Assembly (NCBI GenBank): GCA_945869505.1
Contig: CAMBOZ010000021.1
Coordinates: 1 to 16,704 of the forward strand
Direction: 5' to 3'
DNA from: Bifidobacterium breve
GTDB taxonomy: Bacteria > Actinomycetota > Actinomycetes > Nanopelagicales > Nanopelagicaceae
Length of the DNA stretch: 16,704 nt
A model generated the notes under the pieces. It was not told where the DNA came from. It ran no database searches and was given only the letters and a program-made list of their open reading frames with translations. This document shows, piece after piece, positions 7,287-14,658 of this stretch. Each line of letters starts with the position of its first letter. Positions within the stretch are counted from its first letter, which is position 1. The position numbers and the translations under genes were made by a program.

Positions 7287-7772
7287 ATGCCAAAAGCAAA
7301 GAAGAGCGCGAAGAAGTATGTGGATCTAAAGATAACCAGTGGCGAATTGGAAGAGCTGCATAGCAAGATGGATGGCGAAGTTGGAATGGCTAAATATGGG
7401 CGCTTTAAGGCGTGGTTGCATTACGCGAATTTGAATTCGTGGCAGCACCAGAAATGGCATTGGGGTTATGTAAATAATGCCGGGAAAGAATGGCACTGCA
7501 CGTGCGGGTTGGTTGTGGCGATGGATGCGGTGGCCGAAGTTGATGGGCTTGCGCATTTGGAATTAGATGCGGCCCATCGCGGGCGGGGACATCGCTCGTT
7601 GCCGGACTTCGGTGAAGTGGTTGTTGCATTTATATATGACTACAAATGGATGGAAGAGCTCGGAGTTTATTACTACGACGCTTTCTGTCAGGTTTGTGGT
7701 GATTACGTGTTGGAGCGTCCGGGGAAAGATGCAGATATGTTCGCAGACATTCACAACATTAGTTGTGGGTAG
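7287..7772 (+). CDS. small cysteine-rich protein, probable zinc-binding
   Basis: A 161-aa protein with a lysine-rich N-terminus (MPKAKKSAKK), many W and H residues in the middle (SWQHQKWHWG) and two cysteine pairs, C71-x-C73 (WHCTCG) and C134-x2-C137 (FCQVCGDY), plus C160. The two pairs could form a split zinc ribbon. I do not recognise a family and no catalytic motif is visible. AAGGA lies 11 bases before the ATG at 7287; a GTG at 7278 in the same frame is an alternative three codons longer. Its codon use looks more G-rich than that of the neighbours. It ends just before the tRNA-like gene, which is on the other strand. Nucleic-acid binding would fit the basic N-terminus and cysteines but is a guess. 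Confidence 0.65.
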   Translation: MPKAKKSAKKYVDLKITSGELEELHSKMDGEVGMAKYGRFKAWLHYANLNSWQHQKWHWGYVNNAGKEWHCTCGLVVAMDAVAEVDGLAHLELDAAHRGRGHRSLPDFGEVVVAFIYDYKWMEELGVYYYDAFCQVCGDYVLERPGKDADMFADIHNISCG

Positions 7773-7794
7773 TTACTCGCAGTAGTTAATGCAA

Positions 7795-7825
7795 AGTGGC
7801 CTCACGTAACAAGTGTGAGGCCACT
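7795..7825. terminator. hairpin between the cysteine-rich gene and the tRNA-like gene
   Basis: Perfect 11-bp stem AGTGGCCTCAC/GTGAGGCCACT with a 9-nt loop. It starts 10 nt beyond the 3' end of the minus-strand tRNA-like gene, with TTTGCATT on that exit side, and 22 bp after the stop of the plus-strand gene. It can serve both as a terminator for the tRNA transcript and for the convergent gene. Confidence 0.6.
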
Positions 7826-7835
7826 CTGTGGTGCG

Positions 7836-7910
7836 TACCGCTGGCGGGGCTCGAACCCGCTACCATTCCCATAGTTGGTGGGATGCTCTATCCAAAAGAG
7901 CTACAGCGGT
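7836..7910 (-). tRNA. tRNA-like gene, isotype undetermined (anticodon position AAC), possible pseudo-tRNA
   Basis: Folding the minus strand by eye gives a full cloverleaf of 75 nt. The acceptor is ACCGCTG/CAGCGGT, followed by T8-A9, a D-arm GCTC/GAGC with GG in the loop, an anticodon stem TCCCA/TGGGA, and a T-arm GCGGG-TTCGAGC-CCCGC. The discriminator is A and no CCA is encoded. The anticodon loop reads CCAACTA: position 33 is C instead of the near-invariant T, 37 is T instead of a purine, and the anticodon would be AAC, which is unexpected for bacteria. Position 14 is also T rather than A, and the variable loop has six bases. The acceptor pairing extends five more base pairs outwards to a 12-bp stem. 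The tRNA origin is secure; function as an aminoacylated decoding tRNA is doubtful. Confidence 0.72.
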
Positions 7911-7921
7911 ACGCAGGACAG

Positions 7922-7958
7922 AACCTAAGTCAGTTGATGAAACTGATTTAGGTTTTTT
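7922..7958 (+). terminator. intrinsic terminator with T6 tract
   Basis: 14-bp stem (one G-U pair) AACCTAAGTCAGTT/AACTGATTTAGGTT with a 5-nt loop, running into TTTTTT on the plus strand. The hairpin also lies 37 bp after the stop of the minus-strand DUF4236 gene and could act there too, although the minus-strand exit lacks a T run. The nearest plus-strand gene upstream is the cysteine-rich one. Confidence 0.7.
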
Positions 7959-7994
7959 GCTTTCGCTGTGGATAAGATTTAAAACGATTTTGTG

Positions 7995-9035
7995 TTACTT
8001 CTTTAACTGACTTAACTTCTTTTCGACCTCTGGGTAATCAGGGTTATCAACTAAAATCTTTTCGAGATCCTTTATGCCCATCGCGCGCTTGCCCATTAGG
8101 GCGTAGGTAACTCCGCGTTCGAATAGTGCGCGGTGTTCTAGCGCCTCTGGGGAGTCCTTCAATTTAAGTGCTCGCTTGAAGCATTCAACGGCAGCCTCGT
8201 GTAGCCCTTTTTCGCGAAATGCCACACCGCGCAAGATCATTAACATTGCTGTCGCATCATCAAAGACTTCAACATCTTCGGTAGTCTCAATCGCACCATC
8301 AAAGTCTTTATTTGATAGCTCTACATCGGCAAGTGAAACCGCAACCATCTGATCTGCCGACATCTGAAGCAATACCGCAACAGCTTCTTCATACTTCTTC
8401 TGCCCCTGCAAAACTTCGGTGTAGATAAATCCAAGGGTTTGTTTGCTGTAATGCATCTGCGTTGCGATTCCGGTTGCAATAGATACCTGCGGCATAATCC
8501 CTTTAAAGTATTTATTAACGTGTTTATTGCTAAAGGCTAGGTCTCGGTTCTCCCATAAAACCGCGCCCCACGTGGCCGCCTCGGTTTCCCACTTGTCATC
8601 GGTGATGCCGTGCAAGAAAGAGATTAGCTCGAGTGGGTATTTCAAATCTTCATATTGATTGCGAAGCGCCGCAGCCTTTTCGATTACATACGTAGCATCG
8701 GCAAGTTTGTCAGCATTGTAAATATCTAGCAAGAAAGCGTTGAGTGCTCGTTCGGCTTTGCCCGAAAAAAAGCCAGGAGCGGGCGGACCGCTTGGTGTTT
8801 CCGAATCTTGTGCCGAAGATCTTGCACGAGCGCTAGAAGAGCGAGTTCCGCTACTGATGGTTTCGACGTTATATAAACCAGTTCCGGGAAGGCCCGTGCT
8901 AAATGTTCTGCGTCCTTTTGAATTGATTGTGTATCTAGCCCCAGGTACACCAAAAGATAAACCGACCGTCTCTTTACTGAAGTTCAAGCGCACGCCAGGA
9001 AGCAACTTCATCGACTTTCTGAAGCGAAGGCTCAT
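7995..9035 (-). CDS. DUF4236 domain protein with C-terminal TPR-like repeats
   Basis: A 346-aa protein. Residues 1-55 match the DUF4236 pattern: MSLRFRKSMKLLPGVRLNFS, then GLSFGVPGARYTIN, and a closing GLPGTGLY. A low-complexity serine/arginine linker (about 60-90) follows, then a helical C-terminal half with TPR-type helix pairs, for example AMLMILRGVAFREKGLHEAA and ALFERGVTYALMGKRAMG, over residues about 230-345. DUF4236 is a short, beta-rich N-terminal module of unknown function found in many bacteria. No signal peptide or membrane segment is visible. The ATG at 9035 begins exactly at the usual DUF4236 N-terminus, although no Shine-Dalgarno is present, so the leader may be absent or very short. 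It stands alone between terminators at 7922-7958 and 9085-9133. Confidence 0.85.
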   Translation of the reverse strand: MSLRFRKSMKLLPGVRLNFSKETVGLSFGVPGARYTINSKGRRTFSTGLPGTGLYNVETISSGTRSSSARARSSAQDSETPSGPPAPGFFSGKAERALNAFLLDIYNADKLADATYVIEKAAALRNQYEDLKYPLELISFLHGITDDKWETEAATWGAVLWENRDLAFSNKHVNKYFKGIMPQVSIATGIATQMHYSKQTLGFIYTEVLQGQKKYEEAVAVLLQMSADQMVAVSLADVELSNKDFDGAIETTEDVEVFDDATAMLMILRGVAFREKGLHEAAVECFKRALKLKDSPEALEHRALFERGVTYALMGKRAMGIKDLEKILVDNPDYPEVEKKLSQLKK

Positions 9036-9084
9036 GAGTAGAGAGTAGGCGCGAAGTGTTACAGGCGGCTAGTGCCATTAGGCA

Positions 9085-9133
9085 AAAAAGAAACTGACCC
9101 GGGAACTTGGAAGACCCGGGTCAGTTTCTTTTT
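9085..9133. terminator. strong bidirectional intrinsic terminator
   Basis: Perfect 19-bp stem including GAAACTGACCCGGG and its complement, an 11-nt loop, and A5/T5 runs on the two flanks, so it works in either direction. It lies 5 bp beyond the stop of the minus-strand permease gene, whose transcript it should end, and it insulates the DUF4236 gene downstream. Confidence 0.9.
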
Positions 9134-9137
9134 CTAT

Positions 9138-10583
9138 TTACTTCTTATGGGGAGTTTTTCCGCCATTAATTGCCCAGTAGGTAACACCTGCTACTAGAAC
9201 ACCCAAGAACCAACCATATGGAGCGAACTTGTCATATGAAACTGGTCCCCAGATTGGTAGGAAGCTGGAGAAGACTGACCCAATAAGTGCGGCGGCAATT
9301 GCCTTCATATTAAATCCGGATTGGAAGAAGTATGGTCCGCTCTTGTCTTCTGTATAAAGTGCATCAACATCTACTTGTGACTTACGAAGCAAGTAGTAAT
9401 CAACCATGATAATTCCAAATAATGGTCCCATAGTTGAGCCGATTGCATTTACGAATGCTGGTGCATTGTCCCAAGGGTGAAGTGGATACAGTACAAGTGC
9501 AATACCTGCAGCTATGTAGCCACCCTTCTTGAAGTCAATCTTGTTTGGAGCAACATTGGCGAAGTCGTAAGCAGGTGAAACAAAGTTTGCTACGACGTTA
9601 ATTCCAAGTGTTGCAACTGCAAAGGTCAACATTGCAAGCAAAGCTAAGAAGACAGAGTCAAACTTAGCGGCGATTGCACCTGGCTCTAGAAGAACTTCAC
9701 CATAGACCTTGTAAGCAGAAGCAGTTGTTAGGGCTGCGACAACTGAGAAGAGAATTAGGTTTACTGGAAGGCCCCATAGGTTGCCCTTCTTGAGCGACTC
9801 TTTATTTGGACTAAAGCGGGAGAAATCGCAGAAGTTTAGATAAAGGGCGGCAAAGTACGTAACCCATGTAGCAGCAACTGCAAATATCGCAGCCATACTG
9901 CCTGGAGTTACTGCAAAGCCAGTCTGGCCTTTTGCAAGATCAGCCAAAGCTTTTGGATCCATGTCTACATTAAATGAAATGGTTCCAGCCTTGATTGATA
10001 GACCAACAGCTAGGAGCAACATCATGGCCCATACAGCAGGTCCGGCAAAGTCCATAAAGCGGCGAACTGTTTCCATACCCTTGCTGATAATCAAGAGTTG
10101 AGCAGCCCACACGCCTAGATAACAAACTACCTCGAGTGGTGTGTGATCTAGCCAAGTTCCGCTTTCATTAAATGACTTCATGCCGTCATAGCGAACAAGG
10201 AATGCAACTATTGCGCCGGCGGCAGCACTTGTCTGTGCGCCGTACCAAAATGTTGCAACTATTGCGCGGACAAGCGCCGGAATATTTGCGCCGAATACAC
10301 CAAAAGATGCACGCGCCAGCACTGGATAAGGCACACCGGTTTTAACGCCAGCATTTCCTACCAATGTCATCAAGAAATAAACCGCTGTTGAACCAAGAGC
10401 AATTGCAAATAAGAACTTAAGTCCACCGCCTGCAACTAAGAAAAGACTTGCTGCGAGGAAGTAGCCGTAAAGGCTGTGAACATCTGAAGTCCAAACATTG
10501 AATATGCTGAATGATCCCCAATTGCGTACTTTTGCAGGTGCCAAGTCTTCATTATGAAGCCGTGGCGACACTTGATAAGCCAT
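9138..10583 (-). CDS. NCS1-family permease, probable allantoin transporter
   Basis: A 481-aa integral membrane protein with about twelve hydrophobic helices. It carries NCS1 family marks: NEDLAP at 11-16, NVW at 29-31, YPVLARASFGVFGAN at 86-100, FWYGAQT at 112-118 in the substrate region, and a FCDFSRFSPNKES segment near the middle. NCS1 proteins are sodium- or proton-coupled importers of nucleobases, hydantoins, allantoin or vitamins. The neighbouring allB and alc genes point to allantoin as substrate. I chose ATG 10583 because GGGAG lies a few bases upstream and the N-terminus fits the family. ATG 10637 and GTG 10661 in the same frame are longer options with weaker sites. A copy of the putative IclR operator lies upstream, between it and the regulator gene. 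Uracil or cytosine cannot be excluded as substrates. Confidence 0.9.
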   Translation of the reverse strand: MAYQVSPRLHNEDLAPAKVRNWGSFSIFNVWTSDVHSLYGYFLAASLFLVAGGGLKFLFAIALGSTAVYFLMTLVGNAGVKTGVPYPVLARASFGVFGANIPALVRAIVATFWYGAQTSAAAGAIVAFLVRYDGMKSFNESGTWLDHTPLEVVCYLGVWAAQLLIISKGMETVRRFMDFAGPAVWAMMLLLAVGLSIKAGTISFNVDMDPKALADLAKGQTGFAVTPGSMAAIFAVAATWVTYFAALYLNFCDFSRFSPNKESLKKGNLWGLPVNLILFSVVAALTTASAYKVYGEVLLEPGAIAAKFDSVFLALLAMLTFAVATLGINVVANFVSPAYDFANVAPNKIDFKKGGYIAAGIALVLYPLHPWDNAPAFVNAIGSTMGPLFGIIMVDYYLLRKSQVDVDALYTEDKSGPYFFQSGFNMKAIAAALIGSVFSSFLPIWGPVSYDKFAPYGWFLGVLVAGVTYWAINGGKTPHKK

Positions 10584-10679
10584 GTTTCTCCCATCCAAAT
10601 TTGGCGTAGAGAATAAATCGGAACGAAAGTTCGTCATTGAACTCTGCGCGAAGACCCTCACGGAGTTACTTCAAGTTCT

Positions 10680-10708
10680 AATGTAAACCTGAGGCTGGCC
10701 GAGTTCAA
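10680..10708 (-). promoter_or_regulatory. sigma70-type promoter of the permease gene
   Basis: Minus strand: TTGAAC (-35, 10703-10708), a 17-bp spacer, and TACATT (-10, 10680-10685). Predicted start near 10673, so the leader is about 90 nt if translation begins at ATG 10583. Confidence 0.55.
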
Positions 10709-10777
10709 GCACATAATGGTTTTTTCTCAGCGTAGTTAATTTACTGGCTGGTAGAAAAGCACTGATTTCAAATCAAA

Positions 10778-10793
10778 ATTCCGCATAGTGAAA
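10778..10793. promoter_or_regulatory. putative IclR-family operator, permease copy
   Basis: ATTCCGCATAGTGAAA differs at one base from the copy at 11637-11652. It is an imperfect dyad (TTCC/GAAA ends), as expected for IclR-family sites. It lies about 113 bp upstream of the predicted permease transcript start, which would suit activation or looping rather than simple blocking. Confidence 0.6.
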
Positions 10794-10826
10794 CTTAAGC
10801 GCACTTTCTTGCGAGTTTTTAATAGC

Positions 10827-11579
10827 CTAACCAACTGCAAATTCTTGCGCTAATTCGCTGGCATATTCAAGTAATAGTGGTGAGTACTTGCTGATAAACG
10901 CATCCGTGACCCTTGTAGCTGGACCACTTATAGAAATTGCCGTGGGAGATGCAACGCCAATAAGTGCAGCTGATATACACCGCACGCCGACTTCTTGTTC
11001 GCCTTCATCAATGGCATATCCTCTAGATTTGATTACTTCTAGATCCTTACTGAGAGATTTCCAAGTGGTGTGAGTAGTTTCGGTGTACTTAGGCATTCCT
11101 GTATGCGAAATTATTTCTTTTCCTCTTGCCTCAGAAATACTAGCCAGGATGGCTTTGCCGACACCGCAAGCGTGAGGTAGCACTCGTCTACCTGCTTCAG
11201 TGAACATGCGCATGTTGTGCTTTGATGGAGATTGCGCGATATACACAATCCGATCGCCTTCAAGGGCTGCCAAGTTAACAGTTTCACCACACACGTTTGC
11301 GAGCGCCAACAAAGAAGGTTTTGCCCACGAAGCCATTCCTCTTGATGCTGCTTCACCTAGATAGAGAAGTGAGGCGCCAAGTGTGTATTTGCGCGCTCCA
11401 TTTCTCTTTGCATAACCTAAATTAACTAGCGTTTGCATTGAACGGTGCACTGTTGGAACCGGCAGATCTAACGCGGTGGCTAACTCTGTTAAACCGATCT
11501 CTCCCCCGTTGCGGGCCATCTCTTCCAAAATTGAAAAGGCGCGATCCACCGACTGAACACTAGAAACTTTATTTGGCAT
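10827..11579 (-). CDS. IclR-family transcriptional regulator of allantoin catabolism
   Basis: A 250-aa protein with the standard IclR layout. A winged helix-turn-helix spans about residues 5-70, including SVDRAFSILEEMA, LTELATALDLPVPTVHRSMQTLVNLGY and the wing KRNGARKYTLG. An effector-binding domain follows (about 80-245) with the family-typical VCGETVNLAALEGDRIVYIAQ, HACGVGKAILAS, and GYAIDEGEQEVGVRCISAAL. The ATG at 11579 has AAAGG nine bases upstream; a TTG seven codons earlier is an unneeded extension. It lies back to back with the malic enzyme operon and upstream of the permease, the arrangement of AllR-type regulators of allantoin use in Streptomyces and Enterobacteria. It is probably a repressor released by an intermediate such as allantoin or glyoxylate. 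Putative binding sites occur at 10778-10793 and 11637-11652. The ligand is inferred. Confidence 0.9.
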   Translation of the reverse strand: MPNKVSSVQSVDRAFSILEEMARNGGEIGLTELATALDLPVPTVHRSMQTLVNLGYAKRNGARKYTLGASLLYLGEAASRGMASWAKPSLLALANVCGETVNLAALEGDRIVYIAQSPSKHNMRMFTEAGRRVLPHACGVGKAILASISEARGKEIISHTGMPKYTETTHTTWKSLSKDLEVIKSRGYAIDEGEQEVGVRCISAALIGVASPTAISISGPATRVTDAFISKYSPLLLEYASELAQEFAVG

Positions 11580-11620
11580 AGGTGTCGCCTTTCGTTGCAA
11601 ATGATGCTACCTTAAATTTC

Positions 11621-11626
11621 ATTGTA
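11621..11626 (-). promoter_or_regulatory. candidate -10 element of the IclR gene
   Basis: TACAAT on the minus strand, one mismatch from TATAAT, about 42 bp before the ATG. No good -35 is seen; the corresponding region is covered by the operator at 11637-11652, which would allow autorepression. Confidence 0.4.
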
Positions 11627-11636
11627 AGAAAATGAT

Positions 11637-11652
11637 ATTCCGTATAGTGAAA
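11637..11652. promoter_or_regulatory. putative IclR-family operator, divergent promoter copy
   Basis: ATTCCGTATAGTGAAA contains TATAGT (11643-11648), a plausible -10 of the malic enzyme operon, and covers the -35 region expected for the divergent regulator gene. Binding here would block both promoters. Confidence 0.65.
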
Positions 11653-11671
11653 TATGAAAAGAGGCGATCTT

Positions 11672-13063
11672 TTGAGCATTACGAGCCCTGGGTACGGGAT
11701 TACGATCCGGGTGGAGGCGAAAACTCAATCCTCCCCCACCTCACTCATCACTGCGGCAATTGTTAGTTCGGGTGCGACTTTGACGGCCTTAGACGTTGTT
11801 GAGTCTCATCATGATCGCGTCGTTGTAGACATTACGTGCGATACACGAGATGCAGAACATGCGAACGAGATTAGTGCAGCAATCACTGCGGCATCGCCTA
11901 ACTTTACTGTCAAGAAAGTCAGCGATAGAACTTTCCTAATGCATTTGGGCGGCAAGCTTGAAGTTGCTTCCCGGGTTCCTTTAAAAAATCGTGATGATCT
12001 ATCACGCGCTTACACGCCAGGTGTTGCCCGCATTTGTCTGGCAATTGCCGCAGATAAATCTGATGCACGTCGTCTGACCATTAAGCGAAACACGGTGGCG
12101 GTCGTCTCTGACGGTTCAGCAATTTTAGGTCTTGGAAATCTTGGCCCAGAAGCCGCTATGCCTGTTATGGAGGGTAAGGCGGTTTTATTCAAACGTTTTG
12201 CCAACGTCGATGCTTGGCCAATTTGTTTAGATACCCAGGATACTGAAGAAATTATTCGCACTGTTCAGCTGATTGCTCCTGGTTTTGGTGGGATTAACCT
12301 TGAAGATATTTCAGCCCCTCGTTGCTTTGAAATTGAAGCACGGCTAAAAGAACTCTTAGATATTCCTGTCTTCCACGATGATCAGCACGGAACAGCCATC
12401 GTTGTTCTGGCTGCACTACTGAATGCGTTGCGCATTGTTAAAAAGGATATTGGAGAAATCCGAGTAGTTCTAACAGGCGCTGGAGCAGCCGGAACAGCAA
12501 TTCTTAAACTCCTCTTTATATCTGGCTTAAAAAACGCAGTTGCCTTTGATTCAAAAGGAATTTTGCATAAGGATTCACCTTCTGAAAATCCTATGCGGGC
12601 ATGGTTAATTGAGAATACGAATCATGAAAATAAGCATCATTCAATCTCTGAGGCGATGCAGGGCGCTGATGTTTTCATCGGAGTGAGTGCACCGAATATC
12701 ATCACGGAAGCAAATGTGAAATCTATGGCAAAAGATTCCATTGTCTTTGCTATGTCGAATCCAGATCCAGAGATTGATCCCGCCCTTGCACATAAGCATG
12801 CGCGCATCGTTGCAACCGGCAGGAGTGATTATCCAAACCAGATAAATAACGTTCTAGCTTTCCCGGGACTTTTCAGAGGTCTGCTTGACGCGGGAGTTTC
12901 AAAAATTACGGATGAAATGCTCGCGGCGGCGGCTCGGGCAATATCTGAATGCGTTAGCGCTGATCAACTCAATGAGAGCTACATCGTCCCTAGTGTTTTT
13001 GATCCAGCCGTTTCACCCGCCGTGTCTGATGCAGTTTTTGCAATTGCAACCCAAGGAAAGTAA
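11672..13063 (+). CDS. malic enzyme (NAD(P)-dependent) with N-terminal ACT-like segment
   Basis: Oxidative decarboxylation of malate to pyruvate and CO2. From the TTG start the protein has 463 aa. Residues about 1-90 form an ACT-like regulatory segment (SPGYGITIRVEAK), followed by the malic domain: SRAYTPGV (Tyr114), EGKA (catalytic-type Lys169), FGGINLEDISAPRCFE (Glu211/Asp212 metal ligands), and PVFHDDQHGTA. The NAD-binding domain has GAGAAG at 269-274 and NPDPE at 363-367. I chose TTG 11672 because AGAGG lies seven bases upstream and the family normally begins right at SPGY; ATG 11654 is in frame but sits against the -10 and has no ribosome site. It leads the operon with malate synthase 11 bp downstream, so its job is probably turning glyoxylate-derived malate into pyruvate. 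NAD versus NADP preference is undecided. Confidence 0.92.
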   Translation: MSITSPGYGITIRVEAKTQSSPTSLITAAIVSSGATLTALDVVESHHDRVVVDITCDTRDAEHANEISAAITAASPNFTVKKVSDRTFLMHLGGKLEVASRVPLKNRDDLSRAYTPGVARICLAIAADKSDARRLTIKRNTVAVVSDGSAILGLGNLGPEAAMPVMEGKAVLFKRFANVDAWPICLDTQDTEEIIRTVQLIAPGFGGINLEDISAPRCFEIEARLKELLDIPVFHDDQHGTAIVVLAALLNALRIVKKDIGEIRVVLTGAGAAGTAILKLLFISGLKNAVAFDSKGILHKDSPSENPMRAWLIENTNHENKHHSISEAMQGADVFIGVSAPNIITEANVKSMAKDSIVFAMSNPDPEIDPALAHKHARIVATGRSDYPNQINNVLAFPGLFRGLLDAGVSKITDEMLAAAARAISECVSADQLNESYIVPSVFDPAVSPAVSDAVFAIATQGK

Positions 13064-13074
13064 GGAGTAAAGAA

Positions 13075-14658
13075 ATGTCCGAGATTCGTGTTGCTCCTTC
13101 AGCAATTGTTGGAAGCGAAAAGGTTTTAACAAAAGAGGCCATAGATTTTGTCGTACACCTAGATCAGCTCTTCCACGCAAAACGTGATCAACGGTTGGCC
13201 GCAAGAAAAGAACAGCGTGAAATGATTGCCAAAGGTGGCACTTTAGATTTCTTGCCCAGCACACGGGCTATTAGAGAAGCGCAGTGGCAAGTCGCCCAAG
13301 CACCTGCCGACTTGCGTGATCGACGAGTAGAGATAACTGGCCCAACAGATCCGAAAATGGCAATCAATGCGCTGAACTCCGGAGCAAAAGTTTGGCTTGC
13401 AGATTTGGAAGATTCAAACACACCTCACTGGTCAAATGTCGTTGAAGGCCAATTCACTCTGCAGGGTGTTGCCCGTCGAAATTTAAGTTTCACATCCCCT
13501 GAAGGAAAATCCTACAAATTAAATGAGGGTCCGCTTGCAACGCTAGTTGTGCGGCCACGGGGTTGGCATTTGCTCGAGCGCAATGTGACCATAGATGGAA
13601 AACCGATTGTTGGCGCAATATTTGATGCAGGAATGCACCTTTTCCATAATGCAAAAGAACTTATCGCGCACGGCTCTGGTCCTTATTTCTACTTAGCTAA
13701 GACAGAGGGTCATCTCGAGGCGCGTCTTTGGAATGAAATATTCGTTGAAGCACAACGCTATCTGGGGATCCCGCAGGGTAGCGTGCGCGCAACCCTCTTG
13801 ATTGAAACAATCCCTGCCGCTTTTGAAATGGAAGAGATTTTATACGAGTTGAAAGATCATATGTCCGGACTCAATGCTGGCCGATGGGATTACTTATTCT
13901 CAATGATTAAGGTCTTCAGAGATCGCGGCGCTGAATTTCTCATTCCCGATCGTGGTCAAGTTGCGATGACTGCGCCAATGATGCGGGCGTACACGGACTT
14001 ACTTGTTCAGACGTGCCACAAACGTGGTGCTTTTGCAATTGGAGGTATGGCCGCATTTGTGCCAAGTCGTAAAGATGAAAATATAAATAAGATTGCATTT
14101 GAAAAGGTTCGTGCCGACAAAATCCGAGAAGCCGAAGATGGCTTTGATGGATCTTGGGTTGCGCACCCAGATTTAGTGCCGGTCTGTCAGGCAGTTTTTG
14201 ATGGTGTGCTTGGCGATAAGCCAAATCAACTACTAAAAATGCGCCCGGAAGTTAAAGTGCAAGCAAGTGATTTGCTGGCAGTAGCTAAAACTCCTGGTGA
14301 AATAACCCAAGAAGGTCTTCGCTTAAATATCGATGTTTCACTTCAGTATTTAGCTGCATGGCTAGCAGGTAATGGAGCTGTTGCAATTCATAATTTGATG
14401 GAAGATGCGGCAACTGTAGAAATCTCTCGTTCGCAAATCTGGCAACAAGTTAAGAACAAAGTTATCTATTCTGATACCTCAAACGAGGCAAGCGTTGATT
14501 TAGTGCGCAAAATTTTGGCAGAGGAGTCTGAGCTGCTAATTGCTCGTGGTTGGGATAGAGCGAAGATCGCCCAAGCGGGAGAACTCTTTGAGCGTGTCAG
14601 TTTAGATAATGACTATGCGGACTTCCTAACATTGCCCGCACTTGAGATGATTGACTAA
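13075..14658 (+). CDS. aceB: malate synthase A
   Basis: Condenses glyoxylate with acetyl-CoA to malate. A 527-aa protein, the usual length of malate synthase A. Family motifs in order: VWLADLEDSNTPHW (106-119), VVRPRGWH with catalytic-type Arg160, LIETIPAAFEMEE with Glu244, the signature KDHMSGLNAGRWDY (260-273) with metal-ligand Asp272, MAAFVP, and MEDAATVEISRSQIW with Asp444 as the expected catalytic base. A strong TAAGGAG lies seven bases before the ATG. It follows the malic enzyme by 11 bp and its TAA shares a base with the allantoinase ATG, so the genes are co-expressed and translationally coupled. No isocitrate lyase is nearby, so in this setting it serves glyoxylate from allantoin rather than the glyoxylate shunt; that reading is inference from context. 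Confidence 0.95.
   Translation: MSEIRVAPSAIVGSEKVLTKEAIDFVVHLDQLFHAKRDQRLAARKEQREMIAKGGTLDFLPSTRAIREAQWQVAQAPADLRDRRVEITGPTDPKMAINALNSGAKVWLADLEDSNTPHWSNVVEGQFTLQGVARRNLSFTSPEGKSYKLNEGPLATLVVRPRGWHLLERNVTIDGKPIVGAIFDAGMHLFHNAKELIAHGSGPYFYLAKTEGHLEARLWNEIFVEAQRYLGIPQGSVRATLLIETIPAAFEMEEILYELKDHMSGLNAGRWDYLFSMIKVFRDRGAEFLIPDRGQVAMTAPMMRAYTDLLVQTCHKRGAFAIGGMAAFVPSRKDENINKIAFEKVRADKIREAEDGFDGSWVAHPDLVPVCQAVFDGVLGDKPNQLLKMRPEVKVQASDLLAVAKTPGEITQEGLRLNIDVSLQYLAAWLAGNGAVAIHNLMEDAATVEISRSQIWQQVKNKVIYSDTSNEASVDLVRKILAEESELLIARGWDRAKIAQAGELFERVSLDNDYADFLTLPALEMID

Noticed and set aside
7082..7363. 93-aa plus-strand frame starting next to the LexA box
   Set aside because: Overlaps the better-supported gene at 7287, has no ribosome site and its second half is a frame shadow.
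10623..10634. ACGAA-AG-TTCGT inverted repeat in the permease leader
   Set aside because: Short arms, two-base centre, no second copy; likely chance.
10799..10820. CGCA...TGCG hairpin followed by GTTTTT after the regulator gene
   Set aside because: Only 4 bp of stem, and the T run is on the plus strand where no gene ends.
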